Origin: Candidatus Helarchaeota archaeon | GTDB lineage: Archaea; Asgardarchaeota; Lokiarchaeia; Helarchaeales; RDOG01 | Length of the DNA: 64,000 bases | Direction of reading: 5' to 3' | NCBI GenBank assembly: GCA_019058315.1 | Contig: JAHPZH010000004.1 | Coordinates: 124,001 to 188,000 of the forward strand | Shown: in pieces, positions 43,173-52,700 of the stretch | Position numbering within the stretch: position 1 is the first letter of the stretch | Layout: every line of letters starts with the position of its first letter | Made by a program: the position numbers and the translations under genes | The notes under the pieces: generated by a model | The model's database searches: none | The model's input: the letters and a program-made list of their open reading frames with translations, nothing else | What the model was told of the DNA's origin: nothing

Positions 43173-44366
43173 GTGTGGTATATATTGATAAAAAAAGAAA
43201 GAATAAAAAGAATTATATCAAAACTTCAAGAAATAGAAAAATTTAAGAATCAAGATTTAAAAATAGGAATAGCTCCAGGTAGAATTAATTTAATAGGTGA
43301 ACATACAGATTATAATGAGGGATTTGTATTTCCTTGCGCAGTCTCTAGAGAAAATATTATGGCTGCAATTCCTTCTGAAACTCAAAAAATAAAAATTTAT
43401 TCATTAAATTACAGCGAATTTTTACAATTCTCCTTGGATGAATTGAAACTTACTGGAAATTGGATAGATTATATAAAAGGTGTTGTTTTTTATCTAAAAG
43501 AATACGGATATAAAATAAAGGGGATGACGGGTGTCCTTCATAGTACTGTTTCTATAGGAGGAGGATTAAGTTCATCTGCCGCATTAGAAGTAGTTACAGC
43601 CTATTTATTCAAATTATTATATAATTTAGAAATTGATTATAAAGAACTGGCTTTAATTTGTTACAAAGCAGAACGAAATTTTATGAATATTTCATGTGGA
43701 ATTATGGATCAATTTATTTCAACTCTTGGAAAGGAAAATTGTTTTCTCTTTCTTGATTGTCGTCCTCCATATAGCTATGAACAAATCGTATTACCACGAC
43801 AAGATGTAAGAATGGTAATTATGGATACCAAAATACATCATGCAGCAAGTAAAATCTTAAATATCAGAAGAAAGGAATGTTCTAAAGGAGTGGAAATAAT
43901 TCGAAATAAAACAGGTATAAATTTTAAATCCTTAAGAGATATTTCAATAGAAGAATTTGAAAAATTCACAGATTTCTTACCACAACCAATAAAAAACAGA
44001 TGTGAACATGTTATTAATGAAAATCAAAGAGTCCTTAATGCGAAAGAAGCAATTAAAGTTGGAGATTTTAAACTTTTAGGAAATTTAATGTACAAATCTC
44101 ATTATAGTTTGGATACATTATATGAGGTAAGTTCTAAAGAATTAAATACTATGGTTCAAATTGCAAAAGATATAGAAGGTGTTATTGGAGCTAGAATGAC
44201 TGGAGCCGGTCTAGGCGGGTGTGCGTGCTGTATATGTTACGAATGGGCTATAGAAGAGTTAATTAATAAAGCAAAAAATGTTTATGAAAAGACTTATGGA
44301 ATAAAACCTGCTATTTATGCGTGTAACATAAGTGATGGGGCGAGAGAATTAAAAAATATAGAATAA
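43173..44366 (+). CDS. galK: Galactokinase
   Basis: 397 residues of the GHMP kinase superfamily, phosphorylating galactose at C1. The galactokinase signature GRINLIGEHTDYNEGFV is near residues 36-52. The ATP loop is GGGLSSSAALE (about 127-137), the catalytic Asp is in CGIMDQF (about 175), and the C-terminal motif is MTGAGLGGCA where MTGGGFGGC is usual. The start is GTG at 43173; a TTG 12 nt later is possible because neither has a strong ribosome-binding site. It is monocistronic, with no epimerase or uridylyltransferase nearby. Confidence 0.94.
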   Translation: MWYILIKKERIKRIISKLQEIEKFKNQDLKIGIAPGRINLIGEHTDYNEGFVFPCAVSRENIMAAIPSETQKIKIYSLNYSEFLQFSLDELKLTGNWIDYIKGVVFYLKEYGYKIKGMTGVLHSTVSIGGGLSSSAALEVVTAYLFKLLYNLEIDYKELALICYKAERNFMNISCGIMDQFISTLGKENCFLFLDCRPPYSYEQIVLPRQDVRMVIMDTKIHHAASKILNIRRKECSKGVEIIRNKTGINFKSLRDISIEEFEKFTDFLPQPIKNRCEHVINENQRVLNAKEAIKVGDFKLLGNLMYKSHYSLDTLYEVSSKELNTMVQIAKDIEGVIGARMTGAGLGGCACCICYEWAIEELINKAKNVYEKTYGIKPAIYACNISDGARELKNIE

Positions 44367-44496
44367 TGATAACTATTTGAAAATTAAATTGAATTCTTGA
44401 ATTTAACATTATTATATATTATTTAAATATCAGTAAAATAGAAATAGTAATATTTCAAAATCAAAACAATTTCATCATAATTAAAAATCACGAGAG

Positions 44497-45090
44497 TTGA
44501 GGAATTTGGATGAGTATGATCAGTTTGATATAGAGTATGCAAAAAGATTAATTTTAAGAGGATTAATAGGTGCAGGTATTGCAATTATATTAAGTGCAAT
44601 TGCTTATTTATTAGTATTACGAGAAAATGCATTTAGAATTTTTAAAGGTGTAATGCAATTTCAACAAAATTTCGTTAATGTCGTAAATCCTGTAATAGTT
44701 ACAGGCTTAATTGTGTTAACAATGTCTTTAGTTTCACCCACCACAGTTTTTTTACCTGTTTTTAGCCAAGCAGATGCCGTTCCACTAGCTATAGCGGCAG
44801 TTTTAATTTGGATTATTGTCGGAACTATCATGGGTCTCATTTCTAAAAATAGTTGGAAAGGTGCTGAAGCTGCTTTTTGGTCTACATTAATGACTTTCGT
44901 GTTAGCAGTAATATTAGCTCTTATTGCGGTTTTTAATATTGGACTTTTATTAGGTGGAACTTTAGCTGCATTCGGATGGTTTCTTGTAATAGTTGGCTCG
45001 GCCTATCTTGCTGCGCTTACGTTTGGTATTTCATTGGTATTTGGTTTTATCGGCGGATATATTGGATCAAAAATATTTGAAGAATATTAA
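44497..45090 (+). CDS. Membrane protein of unknown function
   Basis: 197 residues. An acidic N-terminus (LDEYDQFDIEYAK) precedes four to five hydrophobic segments (about 22-44, 63-82, 93-114, 129-150 and 155-190). The last segments are Gly/Ala-rich (FGFIGGYIGSKIFEEY), suggesting close helix packing. There is no recognised domain. TTG start at 44497; a second TTG at 44506 has GAGG at a better distance. It is isolated between galK and the topoisomerase gene. Confidence 0.7.
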   Translation: MRNLDEYDQFDIEYAKRLILRGLIGAGIAIILSAIAYLLVLRENAFRIFKGVMQFQQNFVNVVNPVIVTGLIVLTMSLVSPTTVFLPVFSQADAVPLAIAAVLIWIIVGTIMGLISKNSWKGAEAAFWSTLMTFVLAVILALIAVFNIGLLLGGTLAAFGWFLVIVGSAYLAALTFGISLVFGFIGGYIGSKIFEEY

Positions 45091-45158
45091 AATTTCTTTA
45101 TTGAATTGAGTAAGACGAAGAAATAACTTATTAAAAAAAACTGGTTCAATCCATTTTT

Positions 45159-47432
45159 TTATTGTTTAGTTTTAGACTTCTTATTACTTTTTTTCGTTTT
45201 TTTTGCCTTTTTGGATTTTTTAGTCTTTTTATTTTCTTTTGATTCTTTTTCTTTTTTACCTTTTTCAGTTTTTTTTACCATTTCTTCAGCGGTTTTATCT
45301 TTTTCAGTTTCTTTTTCTTTATCTTTAACCTGTTTTTTTGATTTAGCAGGTTTTTTTGGATGTTGAGTCCAATTCACACAAGTATTAAATGGTCTTCTTC
45401 CTGGTAATCGCAAGTTCAACATTGGATATTTTATATTAAAAGTTTCATAACAATATTTACAAAACTTATCTCGAATTGGAGTAATTTTACCCTTTTGGGC
45501 AACTGGAAAGGAATTTGTACAATCTGGATAATTCGAGCAACCTATAAATCTTTTCTTCGTAGTCTTTGATCTAATAATTCTTAACTCTCCATCACATTTT
45601 GTACATTTTCCAATTAATCTTTTTTCACGTAAAGTTGTTATAACAGATTCTGCAAGGAATTCTCCTATTTCTTTCTCTTTCTTTTTAAAATCATCTAAAA
45701 TAGGTCCAAGTGTTCTTCTAACTGATAAAAGGACATCTTCACGATTCCTTTTTTCTTGTTCAATTTCATCCATCTCATTTTCTAACTGACGTGTAAGTGA
45801 AGTAGATAGAATATCTGGGCAATAATTTCTAAGAGTACGTACTACTTCTTGCCCTAAATCCGTAATTTCGATAGATTTTCCCCAAATATATCCACGTTGG
45901 TATAAAATATCAATTATATTTGCCCTCGTTGCTTTAGTTCCAATTTCGTGTTTTTCCATTAATTTTCTAAGTGAATTTGGATTAAGTCTTGATGGTGATG
46001 AATCAAATTTTTCATTTAGATTAATGTTAAAAGGTATTTTTTGACCAATTGTTAATTTTGGGAGTAAAATTTCCTTAGTTTTTGAATATGGGTAGAATTC
46101 TAACCATCCCTCCTCCAAGATTTGCCTCCCTCTAAGGTAGAACGTATGACCATTAACAGCTATATGAGTCTTTATGCTTTTAATTTTTGCCGGATCTGCA
46201 AAAATAGCAAAAAATCGTCTAACAATTAATTCATAAATTTTTTCTTCGACGCTTGATAATGTTTTTGGTAAATCTCCTGTCGGTAGAACTGGAGGGTGGG
46301 CAGGATCTGTTTTTTTTCCTTGTGTTGGGACTAATTGCTTTAGCGATAATATTTTATTTGCATGAGTTGAAAATTTTGTTGATTTTTCTAATGAATTTAA
46401 AATCGTCTTTACATCAATATCCGGTGGGATAATTTCATTTGATGTTCGTGGGTAACTTATTAGACCAGATAGATATAACCGTTCACTAATTTTTAAAGTT
46501 TGTGATGGAGTATAACCAAAATAATTGTATGAATCTGTCTGTAAATGGCTTAAATTAAATGGTGCTGGGGGTTTTCTGCTCATTTCTCTTTCTTCAATGT
46601 TTGTAATTTCCCCATCCTTACCTTTACATTCAGAAATTATCTTCTCTGCTTCTTTCTTATATTTTATACGTTTTGAAGAATATTCTATCTCAAATTTTTT
46701 AGTTCCGATTTTGGCCTTTCCTTCAATTGTCCAATAAGGTTTTGGAACAAAACTTTGAATTTTTCTCTCTCTTTCTTCTATAAAGGTTAATGTAGGACCT
46801 TGTACACGTCCAATGCTCAATAAATAAAATTTAAGGAGATCTGTGCTTTTTACTGCAGAAACCAAAGCGATAGAAAGGTTGATTCCATAAATAAAATCGA
46901 CTTCGTGACGTGTAAGTCCCGCTTCAATCAAATTATAATCTAAGCTCGGAAGTAAATTATCATATGCATTTAAAATTCCTTTTTGAGTTAAGGTTGAAAA
47001 TTTCATTCTTTTTGCTGTTTCATCTGATTTAGGTGGGCAACAAAATTTTAAGATATTATAACCTATGGTAGACCCCTCCAAATCATAATCACAGGCGTTA
47101 ATAAATGTTTTACAGTTTTTAGATAATTTTTCAATAAATTCTATAAAAGGTTTTGTGTGTTTTGCTTTCTTATCTTTTATATATGAGGCAATCCATTTCG
47201 TATCCCAAAAAGGATATTCCCATTTGTTTTCTTCATCTTGTCTCTCCACCGTAAATAAATGTCCAATACCCGATACGATTAATATGTCCTCATTATTTCT
47301 TCTCGCTTGATAAAAAGTTACCTTATTTTCTATTAATTTCTTTGGCTTTCCTGACTCATCTAATATTTTTGAAATTTTTACACATGCTGTGGGTTTTTCA
47401 CAAATTATTAATTTTGAATATGTGGTAGCCAT
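45159..47432 (-). CDS. topA: DNA topoisomerase IA (topoisomerase I/III type)
   Basis: 757 residues. It relaxes negative supercoils and resolves single-strand links. A Toprim domain starts at the N-terminus (KLIICEKPTAC, later NACDYDLEGSTIGY with the metal-binding acidic triad). The active-site Tyr is in SGLISYPRTSNEI near residue 325. LSIGRVQGPTL is another conserved block. C-terminal zinc-finger elements are CTKC...GCSNYPDC and CKYC. The last 70 residues are an extreme Lys/Ser/Thr/Glu-rich tail, likely unstructured and DNA-binding. I chose ATG 47432 with GGAG 10 nt upstream. No reverse-gyrase helicase domain is present. Confidence 0.95.
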   Translation of the reverse strand: MATTYSKLIICEKPTACVKISKILDESGKPKKLIENKVTFYQARRNNEDILIVSGIGHLFTVERQDEENKWEYPFWDTKWIASYIKDKKAKHTKPFIEFIEKLSKNCKTFINACDYDLEGSTIGYNILKFCCPPKSDETAKRMKFSTLTQKGILNAYDNLLPSLDYNLIEAGLTRHEVDFIYGINLSIALVSAVKSTDLLKFYLLSIGRVQGPTLTFIEERERKIQSFVPKPYWTIEGKAKIGTKKFEIEYSSKRIKYKKEAEKIISECKGKDGEITNIEEREMSRKPPAPFNLSHLQTDSYNYFGYTPSQTLKISERLYLSGLISYPRTSNEIIPPDIDVKTILNSLEKSTKFSTHANKILSLKQLVPTQGKKTDPAHPPVLPTGDLPKTLSSVEEKIYELIVRRFFAIFADPAKIKSIKTHIAVNGHTFYLRGRQILEEGWLEFYPYSKTKEILLPKLTIGQKIPFNINLNEKFDSSPSRLNPNSLRKLMEKHEIGTKATRANIIDILYQRGYIWGKSIEITDLGQEVVRTLRNYCPDILSTSLTRQLENEMDEIEQEKRNREDVLLSVRRTLGPILDDFKKKEKEIGEFLAESVITTLREKRLIGKCTKCDGELRIIRSKTTKKRFIGCSNYPDCTNSFPVAQKGKITPIRDKFCKYCYETFNIKYPMLNLRLPGRRPFNTCVNWTQHPKKPAKSKKQVKDKEKETEKDKTAEEMVKKTEKGKKEKESKENKKTKKSKKAKKTKKSNKKSKTKQ

Positions 47433-47476
47433 TTCAATCAAGCTCCAATAAAGTCATATAAATTATTGAATTAAAT

Positions 47477-48280
47477 TCATTTTAATTCTTTGTTAATTAA
47501 ATTTTCCAATTCATTAAATTGTACATTTCTAATTCCCCTTATTTTATCTTTAGCGCCAGTTAAATTAAAAATAGTGGCATCAGACCATGTACTTACCCAC
47601 TTTATTAATGATTTTGCAATCTTTAATTTCCTTATTTTTATCTTATTTGCAACAATATCTTTTTTTAATGAAGGTTTAGAGAATTTACCTACAATATTTC
47701 CAAAATCAAATCCAACCAAAAAAATCCTTTTTGCTTTGAAATATTCTGCAATGAAGACTCCTCTATCTCCATCTGTAAAACCTCCAAAATTCTTAACATT
47801 CTCAAGTGGTCTCGTTTGTGTTGTACCAATAATCTTTTTGAATTTTGGAACATATTTTTTTAAAAATGGAATATTGTCGCCATGAGCATGAACAAAACTA
47901 ATGGTTCTTTTATCATTAGCATTTAAAAGATCAATAATATCTCCATCTAAATCTGTAACGCTAATTTGAGGATATAAATGATGTTTGATAAGTGCGGAAA
48001 TTGAACCATTTGCTGCAATATTTATTATTTTTTTGTCAAATATATTCAATTCCATTAAATCTTCAATATTTTTTTCTAAAGAAGGACCACATCCATAAAC
48101 GAATATATTTTGATTTGAAATAAGGGAATTGACTTCATTCAAAATGTTTGATGTATCTCTAGATTCCAATAGGTCGTCCAGTAATTTGGCAGCTTTTTCA
48201 TCTTTTAAAAAATTTAATTTTAATTCTTTCTTAATTTTTTTATACCATGGTTTCCAAGTATCCCAATTCGTCTGGAACAC
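47477..48280 (-). CDS. mptE: MptE-like 6-hydroxymethylpterin pyrophosphokinase
   Basis: 267 residues of the DUF115/MptE family, the archaeal enzyme that pyrophosphorylates 6-hydroxymethyl-7,8-dihydropterin on the way to pterin cofactors such as tetrahydromethanopterin or folate. Visible family motifs are FVYGCGPSLEKNI (about 56-68), the metal-binding TDLDGD (about 104-109), FVHAHGDN (about 126-133), GGFTDGDRGV (about 165-174) and FLVGFDFGN. The start is GTG at 48280. It lies 44 bp from topA on the same strand, possibly in one transcript. No other pterin gene is in the window. Confidence 0.88.
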   Translation of the reverse strand: MFQTNWDTWKPWYKKIKKELKLNFLKDEKAAKLLDDLLESRDTSNILNEVNSLISNQNIFVYGCGPSLEKNIEDLMELNIFDKKIINIAANGSISALIKHHLYPQISVTDLDGDIIDLLNANDKRTISFVHAHGDNIPFLKKYVPKFKKIIGTTQTRPLENVKNFGGFTDGDRGVFIAEYFKAKRIFLVGFDFGNIVGKFSKPSLKKDIVANKIKIRKLKIAKSLIKWVSTWSDATIFNLTGAKDKIRGIRNVQFNELENLINKELK

Positions 48281-48405
48281 TCCCGATTTTATTATTAGTT
48301 TTTAATTAAAGATTTAAAATAGTTTGGATGTAAAAAGTTTTATTAACATAATTTTGAATTTTTGCATAAAAGGAAAAAGAAAGATTTATTCAAAGTGAAA
48401 TTTTA

Positions 48406-49530
48406 ATGGATAAATCAAAAATTAGAAAATTAGGTCTCATCGTCAATCCCATTGCGGGAATTGGAGGAAAAGTCGGTTTAAAAGGTTCTGATAGTAAAGA
48501 GATTTTGGAAAAAGCACTTAAATTAGGGGCTAAACCCATCTCTCCAATAAGAACACGAGAATTTTTGAAACATTTAAATCCCGTTAAGACTGCAATTACA
48601 ATTATTTGTTATCCAAAGGAAATGGGAGAAGATATTGTTCGAGAATGTGGATTTACACCTGAAGTAATTGGAAAAATCGAAGAAGGAAAGACTATGGCCA
48701 AAGATACAAAAAAGGCTGCTCTGGAAATGCGCGATTTAGGAGTTAAATTAATTGCCTTTGTAGGTGGGGATGGTACTGCTCGAGATATATTTGATTCAAT
48801 TGATCAAACTATTCCTGTTCTTGGAATACCGAGCGGTGTAAAAATATATAGTAGCTGTTTCGCTATAAACCCGAGATCTGCGGCCAGAATTTGTATGAAA
48901 TTCCTATGGGAGGAATTACCAGTTAGAAAAGGTGAAGTATTAGATATTGACGAAGAAAAATATCGTGAACAAAAGCTAGATATTAAATTTTATGGCAACC
49001 TACACGTTCCTTATGAACCAACTTTAATCCAAGATAGTAAAATGGCTAGTCCATTTACGACAAATGAACATGAAAATCAAATAGGAATTGCACACCAAAT
49101 AATTGAAGAAATGGATGATAAAACAATCTATATTTTAGGACCCGGAACTACTGTTATGGCAATAAATGAAGTATTGGGAGAAGAAAAATCTTTATTAGGT
49201 GTAGATTTAATACAAAATAGAAAAATTATCGCTTTGGATGTTGGTGAAAAACAAATATTAGACATTATTAGAAATAAAAATGCAAAAATCATAATTTCAC
49301 CCTTAGGTCGTCAAGGTATCTTATTTGGTCGAGGTAATCAGCAAATTAGTCCTAATGTAATTCGAGAGGTTGGCATTAAAAATTTAATTATTCTCGCTAC
49401 ACGGTATAAATTAAGGACTATTAACCATTTTAGGGTCGATACTCAAGATCCAAAATTGGATGAAGAATTAAAAGGTTATATCCGTGTTGTTGTTGATTAT
49501 AATGAATTAAGAATGATGAAAGTCGAATAA
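48406..49530 (+). CDS. ATP-NAD kinase-like protein (COG3199 type)
   Basis: 374 residues with the NAD/diacylglycerol-kinase fold. The N-terminal LGLIVNPIAGIGGKVGLKGSD is diagnostic of the COG3199 branch, and the kinase motif VGGDGTARD (about 127-135) with GIPSGVKIYSS is intact. The C-terminal half contains ILGPGTT and SPLGRQGILFGRGNQQIS, typical of this branch and absent from ordinary NAD kinases. It probably phosphorylates NAD or a related dinucleotide, but members of this branch are poorly characterised. ATG start. Divergent from the mptE-like gene. Confidence 0.88.
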   Translation: MDKSKIRKLGLIVNPIAGIGGKVGLKGSDSKEILEKALKLGAKPISPIRTREFLKHLNPVKTAITIICYPKEMGEDIVRECGFTPEVIGKIEEGKTMAKDTKKAALEMRDLGVKLIAFVGGDGTARDIFDSIDQTIPVLGIPSGVKIYSSCFAINPRSAARICMKFLWEELPVRKGEVLDIDEEKYREQKLDIKFYGNLHVPYEPTLIQDSKMASPFTTNEHENQIGIAHQIIEEMDDKTIYILGPGTTVMAINEVLGEEKSLLGVDLIQNRKIIALDVGEKQILDIIRNKNAKIIISPLGRQGILFGRGNQQISPNVIREVGIKNLIILATRYKLRTINHFRVDTQDPKLDEELKGYIRVVVDYNELRMMKVE

Positions 49531-49737
49531 TAGGATATTTGTTTTTGATATGGTAAAAAAACTATTTGATTTAAAGATATTATATTTTTAATTTGAGGGT
49601 TTTATTAATAAAGCTCATTTATGAATTGAATAAAAGAAAAAAAATAAAGGACTTTACCAAAATTCTTTAATAAATTTAATAATAATTAGAATTAAATTAA
49701 AAACCATATTACAGTCGTTTCCTAGGAAGAACTTATT

Positions 49738-52700
49738 TTGGGTAAGACTACACGCAAAGTCAAGAACGTTTTCAAGAGTGTATTCCATCGTCCAACAGTT
49801 CATGTTGGAAAAGAAAACATATTACTTGGGATTTTATTAATTTGTATTGTAATTTTAGCTTTTATGGTCAGAATATTCCCAATACTTTATTCTTATCCAA
49901 TTCTTAAAGCATTTGACCCATATATTCAATATACTATTACTCAATATATAGTAGAAAACGGTTATCTTTCTTTATTTACATGGATTAATCAACAAGCGTG
50001 GTATCCGATCGGCTATCGAATGTACAAATTCTTACCAGGCACACCATATATGGCAGCTACATTATATCACATTCTACATTTTTTTGGAGTAAATACCACT
50101 CTATGGGAAACAGTTATTATATTTCCCGCCGTAATGGGGACTGCTTCAACTGTATTAATGTTTTTTTTAGGGGATGTGGTAGGAAATAGAAAAACTGGAT
50201 TATTAGCATCATTTCTACTTGCATTAAGTCCAGCATACCTTCAAAGAACTGTTGCTGGGTTTTTTGATAACGAAACCGTAGGGATTTTCTTTATTATATG
50301 GGTTTTATTTTTCTTCGTACGTGCTTTAAAAAATGATTCATTAATATCTGCATTAATTTCAGGATTAGGACTCGGAGCTTTAATGTGTTCTTGGGGCGCG
50401 TACACATATATTATCGATTTATTACCATTGACAGCTTTATTGTTAATATTAATGAAGAAATACTCTCGTCGCTTACTAATTAATTATTCGATTACTATTG
50501 GTGTTGGGATTTTTATCGGAACACGATTTCCTGTTAATACTATTAGTATATTTTATGATATTACAATATTAATTCCTCTGGGAATGGTAGGTCTACTTTT
50601 TCTATGTGAAATATACCAAAGATGGAAAAATTCTCAGGCAATTATGACTCTCCAAGCAAATTGGAGGAAAATTCTTGGGTATTTTCTCGGAGGAATAATC
50701 GTATTATTAGGACTTTTATGGTTAACTGATACATTAAATGCCTTTTTAAAACTAATGGAAGGTTTGCCTTTCGTAGGGATTGGTGGGAGAAATCTTGCAG
50801 TTTTAAACCCATTATCAGCAGCCTTTATAACTCAATCAGTAGGAGAACACCTTCCTTCTCCATGGAGTGTTTATTATTATAATTTACATATATTATTGAT
50901 TATATTACCCATTGGATTCTTTTTCCTATTTAAAAGACTACGGGAAGAGGATTTACTGATTATTTTATTTGGAATTACAACTTTATATTTTTCTGGTTCT
51001 TTTATAAGACTTCTTTTAATTCTTGCACCTTCTGCATCATTAATTAGTGCATTTGGTCTAACAAGTTTACTTAAACCATTTTCACAAATTTTTAGAAAGA
51101 AATATGTTCTTGTTAGACGAAGAAAAAGGTACGCAAACCTAATTAATAGACAATCTAGCGTAGGAGTATTCGCATTAGTAGGATTTTTATTGATTTTATA
51201 TTCAATTCACGGAATATATACATCAGGATACCAACTTTCTGGGTCTGCTATGCAACCAGCGGGATTACATGATTGGGAAGAAACTTGGTCATGGATGAGG
51301 TCTTCTTTACCTCCCGGTACTGTTGTTTGTTCTTGGTGGGACTATGGTTACTGGATTACTAAAGCAGGTAACCAAACTTCAAACGCTGATAATGGTACTA
51401 TTAATGCTACACAGATTGCGCTTATCGGCAGAATGTTTATGGCTAATGACGAGCTAGAATCAATAAAAATATTAAAGATGTTAGGTTCCGATTATGTGTT
51501 AGTACATTGGGGTTATTATACTGGAATTGGTGGTGATGAAGGTAAATGGGTCTGGATGCTTAAGATTGGTTACGAAAATCCAATATTAAATTTAATAACA
51601 TATCCATTAATCATCTGGGATTATTACAATGAAGAAACTGGTCTACCTAACGGTACCTTCTTTCAATCAACCATCTGGAAAATGTTAACTTGTGGAGAAC
51701 TTTTCTTTCCAGATACGGATGCATATAGCGAGATTCAACAAAATTACTTATATTCCACTTTTCACTACCGAATGCATACAAACGTTGACGCGAGAGGAAA
51801 ATTATGGAAAGATCGTTTTCCTTTCGATGATCCTGCAAACAATTTCAAAGAAGTTGGCGGATTTGACCACCAAGCATATGAAATAAGATATAATGGTTTA
51901 GATGCACCAATTGCTGGATTGAGATACTTTGATGTGGCGTTCTTTTCAACAAATCATTTGGTAAAGGTATATAAAATAAATTATGAATTAGCTGCTTTAC
52001 AAGCTAAAATAAATGATATCTCTCTTTATAATAACGGAATTTCAACATTAAAATTGGAGAATACGGGTGAAACACCATTTAAAGTAACTTCAATTAAAAT
52101 TGGAAATAATGAAATTACTACTGGAAATATTACTCTTCTATCCGGACCAGATACAGATAATGTTTCAATAGGAGATGAATTGTTAATTAGGACAGTGGGT
52201 GAACCTCTTCCAGTTAATTCTACACAAACTATTCAAATAACAATTGAAGATCTTTCTGATCCAACATTAACAAATCCACATATATATGCTTCTAAAAAAG
52301 TGGAAGAACCACCTACTTATAATATGACTATTATTCCCAACCAGACAGTTATTTATAGTAATGAAACTGCCTTTATTACAGTCAAAAACACAAATAGCAG
52401 TCTAATTAAAATTGATGAAATAACCTTTGATGAAATCATAAATGGAACTGTATCAGATTCAGTTACCTTTGAATCTGGAGAATTTACATATATGAATGGA
52501 AGTAGTCCCATAGTAATAAATGGAAATGAAACCACAAAGATTATGATTAACTCCACTTATATGACTGCACCCGGAAAATTTGTTAATCTTGCCCCTAACT
52601 CCTTATATAACATTACAGTTAGAGCTAAATATGAAAACCTAACTCGAGTTATACAAAAATCAGTAATCTCTAATACATCGTGTCTAACATTGCTAAATGC